DNA of 64,000 nucleotides from Candidatus Peregrinibacteria bacterium HGW-Peregrinibacteria-1 (GCA_002839505.1 PGYE01000001.1:124001-188000), one strand, 5' to 3'. Counted from the first letter of the stretch, positions 33,907-43,540 are shown. Notes: generated from the letters alone by a model not told the origin. Numbers and translations are program-made.

Positions 33907-34350
33907 ATGAGCTACTCCCGCAACAAAAAAGCCTATCACGACTACGAAATTCTAGAAGAATACGAAGCCGGCATCGTCCTCAACGGCGATGAAGTCAAAT
34001 CCATAAAAGCCAACCAAGTAAATCTCAAAGGCGCCTACATCGAATTCACCGAAGACACACCCTACGCCATCGGCATTCACATCTCCCGCTACCAAAACTC
34101 CAGTCGCAAAACTCACAATCCCACCCCCCCCAGAAAACTACTCCTCAACCGCAAAGAAATAGCGAAAATAAGCTCCCAAATAGCCACCGCCGGCATCACC
34201 GCTATCCCCCTTGAACTCTACCCAAAAGGATCACTAATAAAACTAAAACTCGGCATATGCCGCGGAAAAAAACTCCACGACAAACGCGACACCCTCCGAA
34301 AAAAATCCCAAGAAATGGACATCAAACGCCAAATCAAAGGCTACGAATAA
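33907..34350 (+). CDS. smpB: SsrA-binding protein
   Basis: 147 residues, the expected size. It binds tmRNA for rescue of stalled ribosomes. Hallmarks: NKKAYHDYEILEEYEAGIVLNGDEVKSIKANQVNLKGAYIEF at the start (the N-terminal domain), RKLLLNRKEI, then PLELYPKGSLIKLKLGICRGKKLHDKRDTL with the C-terminal basic tail DIKRQIKGYE. It lies 31 bases after the membrane protein gene and 63 bases before nadE. The ssrA gene itself is not in the window. Confidence 0.97.
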   Translation: MSYSRNKKAYHDYEILEEYEAGIVLNGDEVKSIKANQVNLKGAYIEFTEDTPYAIGIHISRYQNSSRKTHNPTPPRKLLLNRKEIAKISSQIATAGITAIPLELYPKGSLIKLKLGICRGKKLHDKRDTLRKKSQEMDIKRQIKGYE

Positions 34351-34362
34351 AACTAAAACCCG

Positions 34363-34391
34363 TTTACTTTTTCTTCTTTACACATTACAAT
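34363..34391 (+). promoter_or_regulatory. Possible promoter of nadE
   Basis: TTTACT (34363-34368), 17-base spacer, TACAAT (34386-34391), leader about 16 bases to the ATG at 34414. Confidence 0.5.
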
Positions 34392-34413
34392 TCTCTCCTT
34401 TGATTAAAAAGCC

Positions 34414-35166
34414 ATGTCACAAATAGCCTCCAAAATAACTCAGGCCCTACAAACATATTTCAAAACCAACCCTGCCAACCACGCCGTCATCGGACTCTCC
34501 GGCGGCCTCGACTCCGCCATCTGCCTCAAACTCCTCGTTGACGCCATCGGCCCCTCCAAGGTCACCTGCCTGGTAATGCCCGAATCCGGTTTAACCTCTC
34601 CCACCAACTTCCAACACGCCAAAACCCTCTCCAAATTCCTCAATGTCAACTACCACTACATCCCAATCAACAAATTTCTGACCGCCTACGCCTCAATCCC
34701 TTGGCGCCCCAACAAACCCGCCGAACAAAACATCAAAGCCCGAATCCGCGCCAACATTCTTCAACACTTCGCCGAAACTCACGCCGCCCTCCTGGTCGGA
34801 ACCAGCAACAAAACCGACCTCACAATCGGATACGGAGCCCATCACGGTGAACTAATCGGCGACATCTACCCCATTGGAGAAATCTACAAAAGCGACCTTC
34901 CCGAACTCGCCCGCACCCTCAACCTACCCGAAGAAATCATCAACAAAACCCCGACCCGAGAACTCTCCGGCGGACAAAGCGATGAAAACGACCTGCGAAT
35001 AAGCTACAAAGACCTCGACAATGTTCTCAGACAGCTCAACTCTGGCCTAACCAAAGAAGAACTCCTCGCAAAAGGAATAAACCCCAATCTACTACTCAAA
35101 ATAACTCGTCTCATTGAAGAAAACGCCGACAAAACAAACACCTCCAAAACAATATCGATAGAATAA
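34414..35166 (+). CDS. nadE: NAD synthetase, ammonia-dependent
   Basis: Converts deamido-NAD to NAD+ with ATP and ammonia. It has 250 residues, the size of the short ammonia-dependent class. There is no N-terminal glutaminase domain, so ammonia is the nitrogen donor. The PP-loop SGGLDS is at residues 29-34, followed by CLKLL, the block GTSNKTDLTIGYGAHHGE, IYPIGEIYKSDLPELAR and TPTRELSGGQSDENDL. All are typical of NadE. It is likely a single-gene unit or a two-gene unit with the downstream sugar mutase, 79 bases apart. Confidence 0.95.
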   Translation: MSQIASKITQALQTYFKTNPANHAVIGLSGGLDSAICLKLLVDAIGPSKVTCLVMPESGLTSPTNFQHAKTLSKFLNVNYHYIPINKFLTAYASIPWRPNKPAEQNIKARIRANILQHFAETHAALLVGTSNKTDLTIGYGAHHGELIGDIYPIGEIYKSDLPELARTLNLPEEIINKTPTRELSGGQSDENDLRISYKDLDNVLRQLNSGLTKEELLAKGINPNLLLKITRLIEENADKTNTSKTISIE

Positions 35167-35245
35167 AACACCACCCCACCCTCATTCCAGTTTTGAAATT
35201 TTTCCCAATATGCTAACCTTTAAATGCTAATTTAAAGAAATTTTT

Positions 35246-36649
35246 ATGATAAACCCACTCATCTTCCGTGCCTACGATATCCGCGGAATCGCCCAATCCA
35301 ACGAAACCACTCCCGACCTCACCCCAGAAACCGTTTATCTCATCGGAAAAGGAACCGGCACCCACCTCCGCCGCAAATACAACGCCCAACACATGGCCGT
35401 CGGCCGCGACAATCGACTCACCGGCGAAACCCTCCAAGATGCCTTCATCAAAGGAATAACCGAAACCGGAATCACCGTTACCAATGTCGGACTCGCAGTC
35501 TCACCAATGATATACTGGTCCAGCTGCGCCCCAGGCCTCCCATTCGACTGCGCCACCAACATCACCGCCAGCCACAACCCTCCCGAATACAACGGAATCA
35601 AAACCGTAACCAAAGGTGCCCACTCAATCTGTGGCGACGAACTCCAAGAAATATTAAAACTCATCCTCGCCCAAAACTTTGACACCTCCGACACTCCCGC
35701 CCCAATCCTCCAAGCCGACATCTGGCCTCAATACAAAGCCGATCTCTTATCTAAAGTATCCTTAGAAAAACCCCTGAAAATCGTTATCGACGCCGGCAAC
35801 GCTACCGCCGGAAAATTCGCCCCCGAACTAATCCGTGAGCTTGGCTGCGAAGTAATAGAACTCTACTGCGAACTCGACGGCACCTTCCCAAACCACGAAG
35901 CCAACCCCGAAGAACTTCACAACATGCTCGACCTAATTGAAGAAGTAAAAAAACACAATGCCGACCTTGGAATCGGATTCGACGGCGACGGTGATCGCGT
36001 CGGAATTGTCGACTCCCAAGGCAAACTTCACTCCTCCGACTACATCCTCCTCCTCCTCGTTCAAGACCTCATCACCCGCCAACCCAACCCCCAAGTAATC
36101 TTCGACACCAAATTCTCCCAACTCATCATCAACGAAATGGAAAAAGCTGGTGCCATCCCAATAATGTGCAAAACCGGCCACAGCTTCATTGAAAACAAGA
36201 TGAAAGAACTAAACGCCCCCATCGCCGGCGAAATATCCGGCCACCTATTCTTCGGCGAAAACTACTACGGATTCGACGACGCCCTCCTCGCCGGCCTAAA
36301 AGTAATAACCATCCTCTCCAAATCCCCCACCCCCCTACACCAAAAATTCGACCATCTCCCCAAAGTATTCACCACCCCCGAATACAAACTCCCCTGCCCA
36401 GACAATCAAAAATTCCAAGTAGTCGAAGCCCTCGTAAACCACTTCAAGCCACTCTACCAATGCACCACCATCGACGGCGTCCGCGCCAAATATGACAACA
36501 ACACCTGGTTCGCAGTCCGCGCCTCCAACACCAGCCCCAACCTCACCCTCCGCTTCGAAGCCGACACCCAAGAAAAACTACAAACCATCAAAAACATCAT
36601 GCTCACCCAACTCCAAAAACACCCCTCCGTCGACACCTCCAAACTATAG
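35246..36649 (+). CDS. Phosphomannomutase/phosphoglucomutase
   Basis: 467 residues of the alpha-D-phosphohexomutase family, interconverting 1- and 6-phosphates of glucose or mannose for cell-envelope sugar supply. The four domain landmarks are present: FRAYDIRGIA at the start, the phosphoserine loop ITASHNPP with the catalytic Ser109, the Mg loop DGDGDR (246-251) and the sugar-binding GEISGHLFF. The C-terminal phosphate loop has VRASNTSPNLTLRFEAD. The bifunctional mannose/glucose form is favoured by the family pattern. Its stop codon abuts F1 repeat copy C. It converges on the surface protein gene at 36953. Confidence 0.93.
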   Translation: MINPLIFRAYDIRGIAQSNETTPDLTPETVYLIGKGTGTHLRRKYNAQHMAVGRDNRLTGETLQDAFIKGITETGITVTNVGLAVSPMIYWSSCAPGLPFDCATNITASHNPPEYNGIKTVTKGAHSICGDELQEILKLILAQNFDTSDTPAPILQADIWPQYKADLLSKVSLEKPLKIVIDAGNATAGKFAPELIRELGCEVIELYCELDGTFPNHEANPEELHNMLDLIEEVKKHNADLGIGFDGDGDRVGIVDSQGKLHSSDYILLLLVQDLITRQPNPQVIFDTKFSQLIINEMEKAGAIPIMCKTGHSFIENKMKELNAPIAGEISGHLFFGENYYGFDDALLAGLKVITILSKSPTPLHQKFDHLPKVFTTPEYKLPCPDNQKFQVVEALVNHFKPLYQCTTIDGVRAKYDNNTWFAVRASNTSPNLTLRFEADTQEKLQTIKNIMLTQLQKHPSVDTSKL

Positions 36650-36758
36650 ACGGAGCCTTTGCGGGCCGGTGCCGAATGAAATGAGGCGAGCAAAGGCGAG
36701 ATCTGAGGTGCGATTTTCCGCTGGGAAAATCGACACCGTCCCAAAAATAAAACTGCCA
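36650..36758 (+). repeat. F1 structured repeat, copy C (left arm lost)
   Basis: The core begins CGGAGCCTTTGCGGGCC two bases after the pgm stop and extends through the conserved GAGCAAAGGCGAGATCTGAGG to GTCCC. The right arm is retained in degenerate form (CCCAAAAATAAAACTGCCA) but the left arm is missing. Compared with copies A and D, the second hairpin shows paired substitutions that keep the stem (GATTTTCC/GGAAAATC here). Copy D follows about 50 bases later. Confidence 0.75.
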
Positions 36759-36807
36759 AAATAGACCCTCCCCCATTCTTAATTTTTCCTTGATCCCCAA
36801 ATTACAG

Positions 36808-36947
36808 TGGCAATCTTATTCTTATTGGGCGTATCGGAGCCTTTGCGGGCCGGTGCCGAATGAAATGAGGCGAGCAAAGGCGAGATCCTGAGCCGTAATT
36901 TCCCGCTGGGGAAATTAACGGCGTCCCAATAAGAAATAAGATTGCCA
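36808..36947 (+). repeat. F1 structured repeat, copy D (complete)
   Basis: A 140-base element with nearly perfect arms: 36808-36829 pairs with 36925-36947, one bulge. The core matches copies A and C, but the second hairpin has CCGT..AATTTCCC paired with GGGAAATT..ACGG, a compensatory change relative to A and C. It ends five bases before the stop of the convergent surface protein gene, so it could also serve as a 3' end structure. Confidence 0.85.
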
Positions 36948-36952
36948 CATTC

Positions 36953-39900
36953 CTACTTCTGAAACAACGAAGACACCGCCGGAACATAATAAATATGAAT
37001 CGGCTCAAAATCCTTCTCAGGATCCACCCCCTCCGCCATCAAGCTCTCCCCACTCGGCACCACCAAGTCCCCAGGTTCATCATCAAACACCGACGCCTTC
37101 GCATTTATTCCATTACACTCCCCCAATGGTCCTTGGACGCTACCAACCTCAGCTTCACAATAAGGTACTGAAAAGAACTCTGCAATACACTGATTATACG
37201 CATTAATCTGCTGTATCTCTTCTACCGCCAACCCCTTTCCACATTGCTGGTCTATCGGCAATCCATTCGCCGTAAACGCCAACTTCAATCCAAACAGTCT
37301 CAAATAATTCAAGTCAAACGACTGCGCCTTGACCCTGTCCGCTTGGCTAACCGGCAATCTATAAAGCTGCCCGAAGCCATTTCTCAAATACCCGAGCGTA
37401 TCAGTATCCGCACCACCAATCGTGTTATACGAAGCCACACTTCCCTCAATCAAAAGCTGTTTATTCAAAGCCGTCTTCATACTTGCAAACGAATCCCATA
37501 CAAAGCTACCATCTGCCGCAATTTCGCCACTTCCCTCCGCGTATGAAAACACTGAACAATCCGCAAATAAATTCGCCTGAATATTTCTAACTCCAGAATC
37601 AATATAAATATTTCCCCGATCTGAACACCCAATCGCCGATGGCCCATAAGAAATCAACGCCAACGGAACCAACTCATCCACTTGATATAAATCGCTATCG
37701 ATATAAATATTGCCTCCTAGTACCACAAGTGTCTGAGATGAATTCCAGGCACTTTGGCTCAAATCTATAACCACATCGACATTCTTAAAGATAACCGCCG
37801 CATCACCTCCCGCCAATTCAAATTCCTCAAACACTGGAGGCTCACACCCACTACCCGTTACCACCAAACTACCAGGATCCAAATTGGTAACCGTACATAC
37901 CACCGCACCCTTTTCATTTGTCGGATCCAACGAAACGCCCTTCAACTGAATACTCATATTATTGTAAACAATATTTCGGAACGCTCCTCCCTCACCTCTT
38001 CCCACAGCTTGAATTGCTTGTTCAGAATTCGGGCTAAATGCCGTAGGAGCATAAATATTTCCCTGTATAAAAGCCGCCGGATTACTGATCTTCGAAGTAA
38101 GTCTTGGAAGCTTGTTTGAATAGTAATAGATATAACCGGCCGCTACCGATCCAGTATCAGGATACTGATAATAACTACTAGCAACATAATAACGCACCAT
38201 AGTATAGAAAGTTGGCCCCACAGCGTAAGCACATGGCGACACATCTTCCGGATCCGATGGCAGCTCCACCCTTGAATTCAACACCACTCCCCCCTGCAAG
38301 GTAGTAAATGGATATGACTCCCTGAGTGTAACCGTACTACCTGACGAAAGATCAGCACCAAATTGATTATTTAAGAACTTCACCAAGAAATTTCCCGCCT
38401 CTTGCGTCGTACAACCGGCCGCAAAATCAGAAACCGTCTCCGCCGTTGAATGATCCAAGTAAAGATCCACATAACTTATCGAGGGATGCGGATAGTATAC
38501 TAAATCCGGATCAACATGAAATTTCACATCGTAATTTGTCGGTAATCCTCTCGTTCCCAATATCGAATCCTGAAAAGAATCTGCAAATAATGTGTCCACA
38601 TACAACGCCGGACGGAAATTTAATTCCAAATTGGACCTATTATTAGCATACACTGGTGGCTTAGGCTCACCCTCAATTGTAAATTCCACATAATTTAAGG
38701 TCAATTTCGAATCCGGCACACTCTTCCCCACCATATCATCAATAGCATTCACAAATTGACTATTCTTGAACGGAACCGATGGTTCTGTACTCGTCGTCCA
38801 ACTCAAATTACCGTTTGTCGTTGGGGCCATCGAACTCACCAACCACTCATCCTTCAAAACATATCGTCCCGGCTCAGGCGTACCGCCACCACCAGCTTCA
38901 ACATCTAAAGTAGTAATAACAACCGCACCATCTCCACTTCTCACACCAGGATTATTGATCTGATTACTTCCATTATTATAAGAACCTCCTCCTCCTCCGG
39001 AATGTAAACTAGAAACAGTATTAACATATGCTCCCCCTCCACCAGAATAACCTCCACCTCCACCGGAACCGCGCCATCCTGTCTGCCAAGCCGCTCCTCC
39101 TCCTCCAAAAGCTCCCGCTACACCCGTACTCGAATGTGTTCCTCCATCACCACCATTCAAGAATGCCAAACCACCGGTCGCATACACTGGAGTCTGCGTA
39201 TTTGCCTGACCATCAGTAAAGAAACCACCACCTCCCGCACTCCTCACCGTCGCACTTCCTCCACTACCGTTAATTCCGCCAGCAGAACCCCCAGTATACC
39301 CTACACCCGAATTTCCAGCAGTACCAATACCAGCGTGTCTATTATCCGAATGCGTCCCTGGCGAACCACCTCCACCTCCCGCAACCAAAAATATATCACC
39401 ATTGTTAAGCGCATTGTCACTCACAACAAATGTACCACCACCTCCTCCAACAGAGAAAGGTTCACCTACCTGAGTAAGCCCCTGTTGTCCAACAATAACA
39501 TCAATCACCTCACCTTGTGTTAACGCAAAATCTCCGCTCATATAAGCTCCTAATCCCCCACTCACACCACCACCCTGCGCACCATACCCCTCAATTCGAT
39601 AAGTTCCGGTATAGGGCACTGTCCATTTCTGTATTCCTGCCGCCACTGTGACACTTCCGTCCAATGTAGAACCTGAATATGTCGTATCACACTGCCCCTG
39701 ACTTGGCCCCGTTCGTCCAGTCTGACCACAAGTCGTAAATGTCCAAACCACCTCATCTCCTCCCTCTGGCACATAGGGCTCAAAATAATTTGCAAAATTA
39801 GTCGAATTTATCGTAACCGGCTTAAACAAAACCGCTGCAGCACTGCTTGTTGCCGGCCTCTCCATGCTGGAAAAATTGACCGTGCCAGGATTCGTTGCTG

Positions 39901-40807
39901 CCTGTTGATTTCTCCTTACAGTATCCTCCCACACAAAGTTCATCTCGACATCGCTCGGATCAATTGGATCACCAAATTCATCTCTCAAAAACACATGAAT
40001 CCTATAACCATCCTTTCCGTTAGCAACCGGCATATTTTCAAAAGTATCAACCGTCAAACCAGGCAACACCGGATCAACCAAAACACATATTCCCGTATCA
40101 CTACCACAACCATCATCTGCCACTTCCTCTTCAATCTGGCCGGGAAGATCCACCTTTACTCCGTTAAAATTAACCCACACCTGAGACTCACTCCAAGCAT
40201 AACCGCTCATATTTCCACTCGCATTTACCGTCACCCCATAATCAATCGCATCACCAGGGTTATCATCAGCAAACTGTATGTATCCAAGCGCCTCATTCCA
40301 ACCATAACCCGTCACCAATCTCTCACCTTCAACCAAAGGGCCAATTTCCACACCATAGTTGTAGGAACCACAAGCCACACGACCCACCTCATTATTAGGA
40401 TTAGAATCCACCTCCGGATTCACTCCACCTTCACAAAAAAATGAAATAAACCCTAAATTATCATTCCAAGAATACCCCTGAATTTCAAACTCATCTTCAG
40501 TATCTTGCTCCTCAACACAAGCCGCATGCTCACGATACTCCGGCGCAATTCCCTGATTTTCATTAACAATCGCAAAATCAACCACTGGAACATTAAAAAG
40601 ATGCACCTCACTACCAGTTCTATCATCAAGAGTCGGATGAGAATTAAAATAAATTCGCCCAGCATTAACATCCACCAGATTTGAAATACCCGAAACCACT
40701 CCACTACAAACCACATCTCCCTCCGCCGCAACATCCTGCGGTAAAGCCATAACAAAAAAACTCATCATTACAACAAGTCCTGAAAGAAAAAACCGTTTTA
40801 TTTTCAT
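36953..40807 (-). CDS. Giant secreted surface protein with GYxWN repeats and a Gly-rich domain
   Basis: 1284 residues from the ATG at 40807 (MKIKRFFLSGLVVMM). The earlier in-frame start at 40891 is a TTG that lies in the promoter. After a signal peptide (ending VAAEG) come three repeats of the GYxWNxxLGFIxF type (GYSWNDNLGFISFF, GYGWNEALGYIQF, GYAWSESQVWVNF), common in CPR surface proteins. Beyond a beta-rich region lies a glycine-rich block with many GGGG runs, typical of Gly-rich adhesin-like domains. The C-terminal third contains GNIYIDSDLYQV and GNIYIDSGVRNIQANLFADCSVFSY. No C-terminal anchor is visible. It is the first of three minus-strand exported genes (read downstream to upstream of the window). 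Confidence 0.85.
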   Translation of the reverse strand: MKIKRFFLSGLVVMMSFFVMALPQDVAAEGDVVCSGVVSGISNLVDVNAGRIYFNSHPTLDDRTGSEVHLFNVPVVDFAIVNENQGIAPEYREHAACVEEQDTEDEFEIQGYSWNDNLGFISFFCEGGVNPEVDSNPNNEVGRVACGSYNYGVEIGPLVEGERLVTGYGWNEALGYIQFADDNPGDAIDYGVTVNASGNMSGYAWSESQVWVNFNGVKVDLPGQIEEEVADDGCGSDTGICVLVDPVLPGLTVDTFENMPVANGKDGYRIHVFLRDEFGDPIDPSDVEMNFVWEDTVRRNQQAATNPGTVNFSSMERPATSSAAAVLFKPVTINSTNFANYFEPYVPEGGDEVVWTFTTCGQTGRTGPSQGQCDTTYSGSTLDGSVTVAAGIQKWTVPYTGTYRIEGYGAQGGGVSGGLGAYMSGDFALTQGEVIDVIVGQQGLTQVGEPFSVGGGGGTFVVSDNALNNGDIFLVAGGGGGSPGTHSDNRHAGIGTAGNSGVGYTGGSAGGINGSGGSATVRSAGGGGFFTDGQANTQTPVYATGGLAFLNGGDGGTHSSTGVAGAFGGGGAAWQTGWRGSGGGGGYSGGGGAYVNTVSSLHSGGGGGSYNNGSNQINNPGVRSGDGAVVITTLDVEAGGGGTPEPGRYVLKDEWLVSSMAPTTNGNLSWTTSTEPSVPFKNSQFVNAIDDMVGKSVPDSKLTLNYVEFTIEGEPKPPVYANNRSNLELNFRPALYVDTLFADSFQDSILGTRGLPTNYDVKFHVDPDLVYYPHPSISYVDLYLDHSTAETVSDFAAGCTTQEAGNFLVKFLNNQFGADLSSGSTVTLRESYPFTTLQGGVVLNSRVELPSDPEDVSPCAYAVGPTFYTMVRYYVASSYYQYPDTGSVAAGYIYYYSNKLPRLTSKISNPAAFIQGNIYAPTAFSPNSEQAIQAVGRGEGGAFRNIVYNNMSIQLKGVSLDPTNEKGAVVCTVTNLDPGSLVVTGSGCEPPVFEEFELAGGDAAVIFKNVDVVIDLSQSAWNSSQTLVVLGGNIYIDSDLYQVDELVPLALISYGPSAIGCSDRGNIYIDSGVRNIQANLFADCSVFSYAEGSGEIAADGSFVWDSFASMKTALNKQLLIEGSVASYNTIGGADTDTLGYLRNGFGQLYRLPVSQADRVKAQSFDLNYLRLFGLKLAFTANGLPIDQQCGKGLAVEEIQQINAYNQCIAEFFSVPYCEAEVGSVQGPLGECNGINAKASVFDDEPGDLVVPSGESLMAEGVDPEKDFEPIHIYYVPAVSSLFQK

Positions 40808-40862
40808 TTGTTTTTTGTTTAATTCATATATTCTCCAAAGCTTCTCAACGAAACTTCGTATA

Positions 40863-40891
40863 ATTATACCACCAATCAACAATATACACAA
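40863..40891 (-). promoter_or_regulatory. Promoter of the giant surface protein gene
   Basis: Minus strand: TTGTGT (40886-40891), 17-base spacer, perfect TATAAT (40863-40868). Transcript start near 40856, which excludes the TTG start at 40891. Confidence 0.55.
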
Positions 40892-40951
40892 TTTTCGCTA
40901 GCTGAAAAACATTAAAGATTAAAAACCTCAATCTTAAAATCTCAAAACCTT

Positions 40952-43486
40952 CTACTTCTCAGTCTTAGACCCTTTTCTCGTCCTACGAAACCACGCCGCC
41001 ATTCCCAAAAGCGTTAGAATAGCCGAAGGATTCACCGGCACCGTATTACAACCGGAATTACACCCCTCTCCACCTCTATTTTCTTGCTCCACCACCTCAG
41101 CCTGCTCCGGCCCCCTATCAACTGGAACCACCGGAATATCAACTATCTCACAAGGTTGTGCTGTCGGAACACCATCAATATGTATAAGGTTTTCTACACA
41201 ATCCGTCTTTCCTAAATCTTCGAAACTCTTAAAATAGTCTACAATTTTCTCACCATCAAGACTCAACGGCACCGCAAACTCACTCTCCGTACCATTCGGC
41301 ACCAACATTTCAAGGCGTATCCCCTCCGTCAAATTAAACATCACAAAAACCGGAGCCTCATCAGGCAAATTGTCATTTTTAACAGACAATAATACAAATC
41401 TCTCCCCTTCATTCGTAGTAATAGTATTAACCTTCGTCAAACGGAAATTACTGGACTCCGAAGTCGCATCCACCCCAATTGGCAAAGAAATTATTGTCCC
41501 CTGACCATCTTCCACTACACGAATCGCATTTCCATTCTCAAGAATAAGACACTTCAACGGTTGCCCCTCCCTAAACTGACACTCCGCATGAATATTATTG
41601 TTCGCATCAGCATTAAACACCACCTTGAAGGTATCCATCCCCGGCACCGTAACATCCGCCTCACAAGTCTCCCCTTTAGCTCCGGTAATAGTCACTTTTT
41701 CCACTCTTCCACCCGTCTCCAGACAACTTTGCACCATCATCTGACAAGCTCCCTCTATCCACGCCACATTCTGAAAATTATGGTTCAAAACAACATCACA
41801 ATTTCCTGGTAAACCATCCGGCCCGACATCCTCCGAAGTACTCGTATCCGCAGTGTTGGTATCAGTTGGTTGGTTCGTATCCGAAGGCTGATTTGTATCG
41901 TTAGGCTCGGTCGTATCCACAGGATCCGCAGTATCAGTCGGCGAAGTATCCTCCGGCCCAACATCCTCAATCGGATCAACAGTATCGTCAGTAGTCCCCG
42001 TATCACTCCATCCGGTATCACCACTATCCGAAGTGTCGCTCGTATCCCCTTGGGACACATCCGGCTCGACTATCACATCCCCCTCACAGTCACAATTTTC
42101 ATTCCATTCATCATCAACAGTATTACTATTGCCATCATCACAAACCGTCCCCGGCAGCGCTGGACCATTGTGCACCCCCTCGCAGTCCGGATTTGGGGCC
42201 TCACAATCCACCGCACAACTCTCATGAGTCTCACCGGTGTCACATGTTCCGTCGCCACAATGCGACTGAACAGCTAGTTTACCAAGTCTGGTTGGACCAA
42301 TATTAAAGAAAAATGTCGCCACTGCCAGCTTCCCGTCGGTACCAGGTACCTCTGTAAACCCATGCTTTTTAGAAACAAACCCCTGGTCATTAAAGAATGC
42401 TAACGGCAGCACCCACCCCACAGTCTGCTCCTGCGCCAAATAAGTCGCCGCCCTCACCGCAAATCCATAGTTCACCGTCTCTAAGATCACATTTCCCTCG
42501 GCATCAAAATTCGCATACCCCTTATTCTCCACCCATTCCTGGCTGTTCTGCGCCACCATATACATCACCCTATCCACCACCATATCCTTCACATCCTCAT
42601 TCGGCACCACCCAAAACTGACATCCCTCACTACCTGTATTATGATTATATCCGGTCTGCCTCGAAACCACCCACACCCCATTCGCATTAAGCCAGTCTTT
42701 ATTACTCGGTATCTCATTAATACACTTTCTGGTCGTATCAGGATCAACCGATTGATAACTAAACCACAAACCGTCAGGCCATGTCTGAACCCCCGCATCA
42801 ACATATGGATATATATCTGAATTTCCATCTGTTATATTATAAACTCGCAATTGTTCATTACTAATTGCTCTCAACTTCCCATCTGTACCCTTAAACAAGT
42901 AAGCATTACTAAGAGGAACCACAAATTTTTGCTGACAATTACTTGCCATAAACTGTCTGGTAACTGGATCATAATCCACATTGTGGCACTCAGAATTTGT
43001 CGAGTAATATTTCCCCTCAAAAAATATCCCATAAGTCTTAGAAGCATACGCTGGAGGAGTATCATCCAAAATTTGTCTCACATCCGTTTCCGGTCTTCCC
43101 AGACAAGCCTCAAAGCTCTCTCCCTGATCATCACAGACCACTGAATACATACGATATTCCTCATCACCTACAGACGGCGAACTCGAAAAAAGTATCGTCT
43201 TCACTCCAGCCGGAGAATCTTCTGCTTCAATAAAAACTATATTTTGAGCCTTCACGCTAAGTGGCGCAAAGTTCACATATCCCACACCTTCCATATTTTG
43301 AGACTCCAACGCCGTCAGAGCAGCTCTTTGCACCGCCACCTTACTGCCCGCTATAGTGTCAGAAACATCGGTAATTACATCAGGATGCTGATTCACATTA
43401 TTCTTCACTCCCTCGTCACATCCGCCCAGCGCAAAAACCGCAGTAGCCGCTGCAACCAGATTTTTCAAGCTCCGTTTAACGCCCAT
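40952..43486 (-). CDS. Cys-rich lipoprotein with Thr/Asp linker and MYXO-CTERM-like tail
   Basis: 844 residues. The N-terminus has a signal peptide with a lipobox (FALGGC, Cys23). The first half is a beta-rich domain of unknown family. Near residue 430 is CGDGTCDTGETHESC, a short Cys-rich repeat common in Myxococcota secreted proteins. A long Asp/Thr/Pro linker (residues about 490-560) follows. The C-terminus ends CNSGCNTVPVNP, a hydrophobic stretch ILTLLGMAAWF and the basic cluster RRTRKGSK, the layout of MYXO-CTERM sorting signals. So it has both an N-terminal lipid site and a C-terminal anchor. Neighbouring genes are other exported proteins. Function unknown. Confidence 0.83.
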   Translation of the reverse strand: MGVKRSLKNLVAAATAVFALGGCDEGVKNNVNQHPDVITDVSDTIAGSKVAVQRAALTALESQNMEGVGYVNFAPLSVKAQNIVFIEAEDSPAGVKTILFSSSPSVGDEEYRMYSVVCDDQGESFEACLGRPETDVRQILDDTPPAYASKTYGIFFEGKYYSTNSECHNVDYDPVTRQFMASNCQQKFVVPLSNAYLFKGTDGKLRAISNEQLRVYNITDGNSDIYPYVDAGVQTWPDGLWFSYQSVDPDTTRKCINEIPSNKDWLNANGVWVVSRQTGYNHNTGSEGCQFWVVPNEDVKDMVVDRVMYMVAQNSQEWVENKGYANFDAEGNVILETVNYGFAVRAATYLAQEQTVGWVLPLAFFNDQGFVSKKHGFTEVPGTDGKLAVATFFFNIGPTRLGKLAVQSHCGDGTCDTGETHESCAVDCEAPNPDCEGVHNGPALPGTVCDDGNSNTVDDEWNENCDCEGDVIVEPDVSQGDTSDTSDSGDTGWSDTGTTDDTVDPIEDVGPEDTSPTDTADPVDTTEPNDTNQPSDTNQPTDTNTADTSTSEDVGPDGLPGNCDVVLNHNFQNVAWIEGACQMMVQSCLETGGRVEKVTITGAKGETCEADVTVPGMDTFKVVFNADANNNIHAECQFREGQPLKCLILENGNAIRVVEDGQGTIISLPIGVDATSESSNFRLTKVNTITTNEGERFVLLSVKNDNLPDEAPVFVMFNLTEGIRLEMLVPNGTESEFAVPLSLDGEKIVDYFKSFEDLGKTDCVENLIHIDGVPTAQPCEIVDIPVVPVDRGPEQAEVVEQENRGGEGCNSGCNTVPVNPSAILTLLGMAAWFRRTRKGSKTEK

Positions 43487-43496
43487 AATTTGCCCT

Positions 43497-43518
43497 TAAT
43501 ATGTAATTAAACATATTA
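43497..43518. promoter_or_regulatory. Perfect palindrome over the -10, possible operator
   Basis: TAATATGT-AATTAA-ACATATTA, an 8-bp perfect inverted repeat about the centre 43507-43508. It covers the -10 and the expected transcript start of the Cys-rich lipoprotein gene. It could bind a dimeric repressor or be a chance AT-rich palindrome. Confidence 0.35.
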
Positions 43519-43540
43519 CATATTTTATGGCTCTCGTCAA
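43513..43540 (-). promoter_or_regulatory. Promoter of the Cys-rich lipoprotein gene
   Basis: Minus strand: TTGACG (43535-43540), 16-base spacer, TAATAT (43513-43518), leader about 20 bases. Confidence 0.55.
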
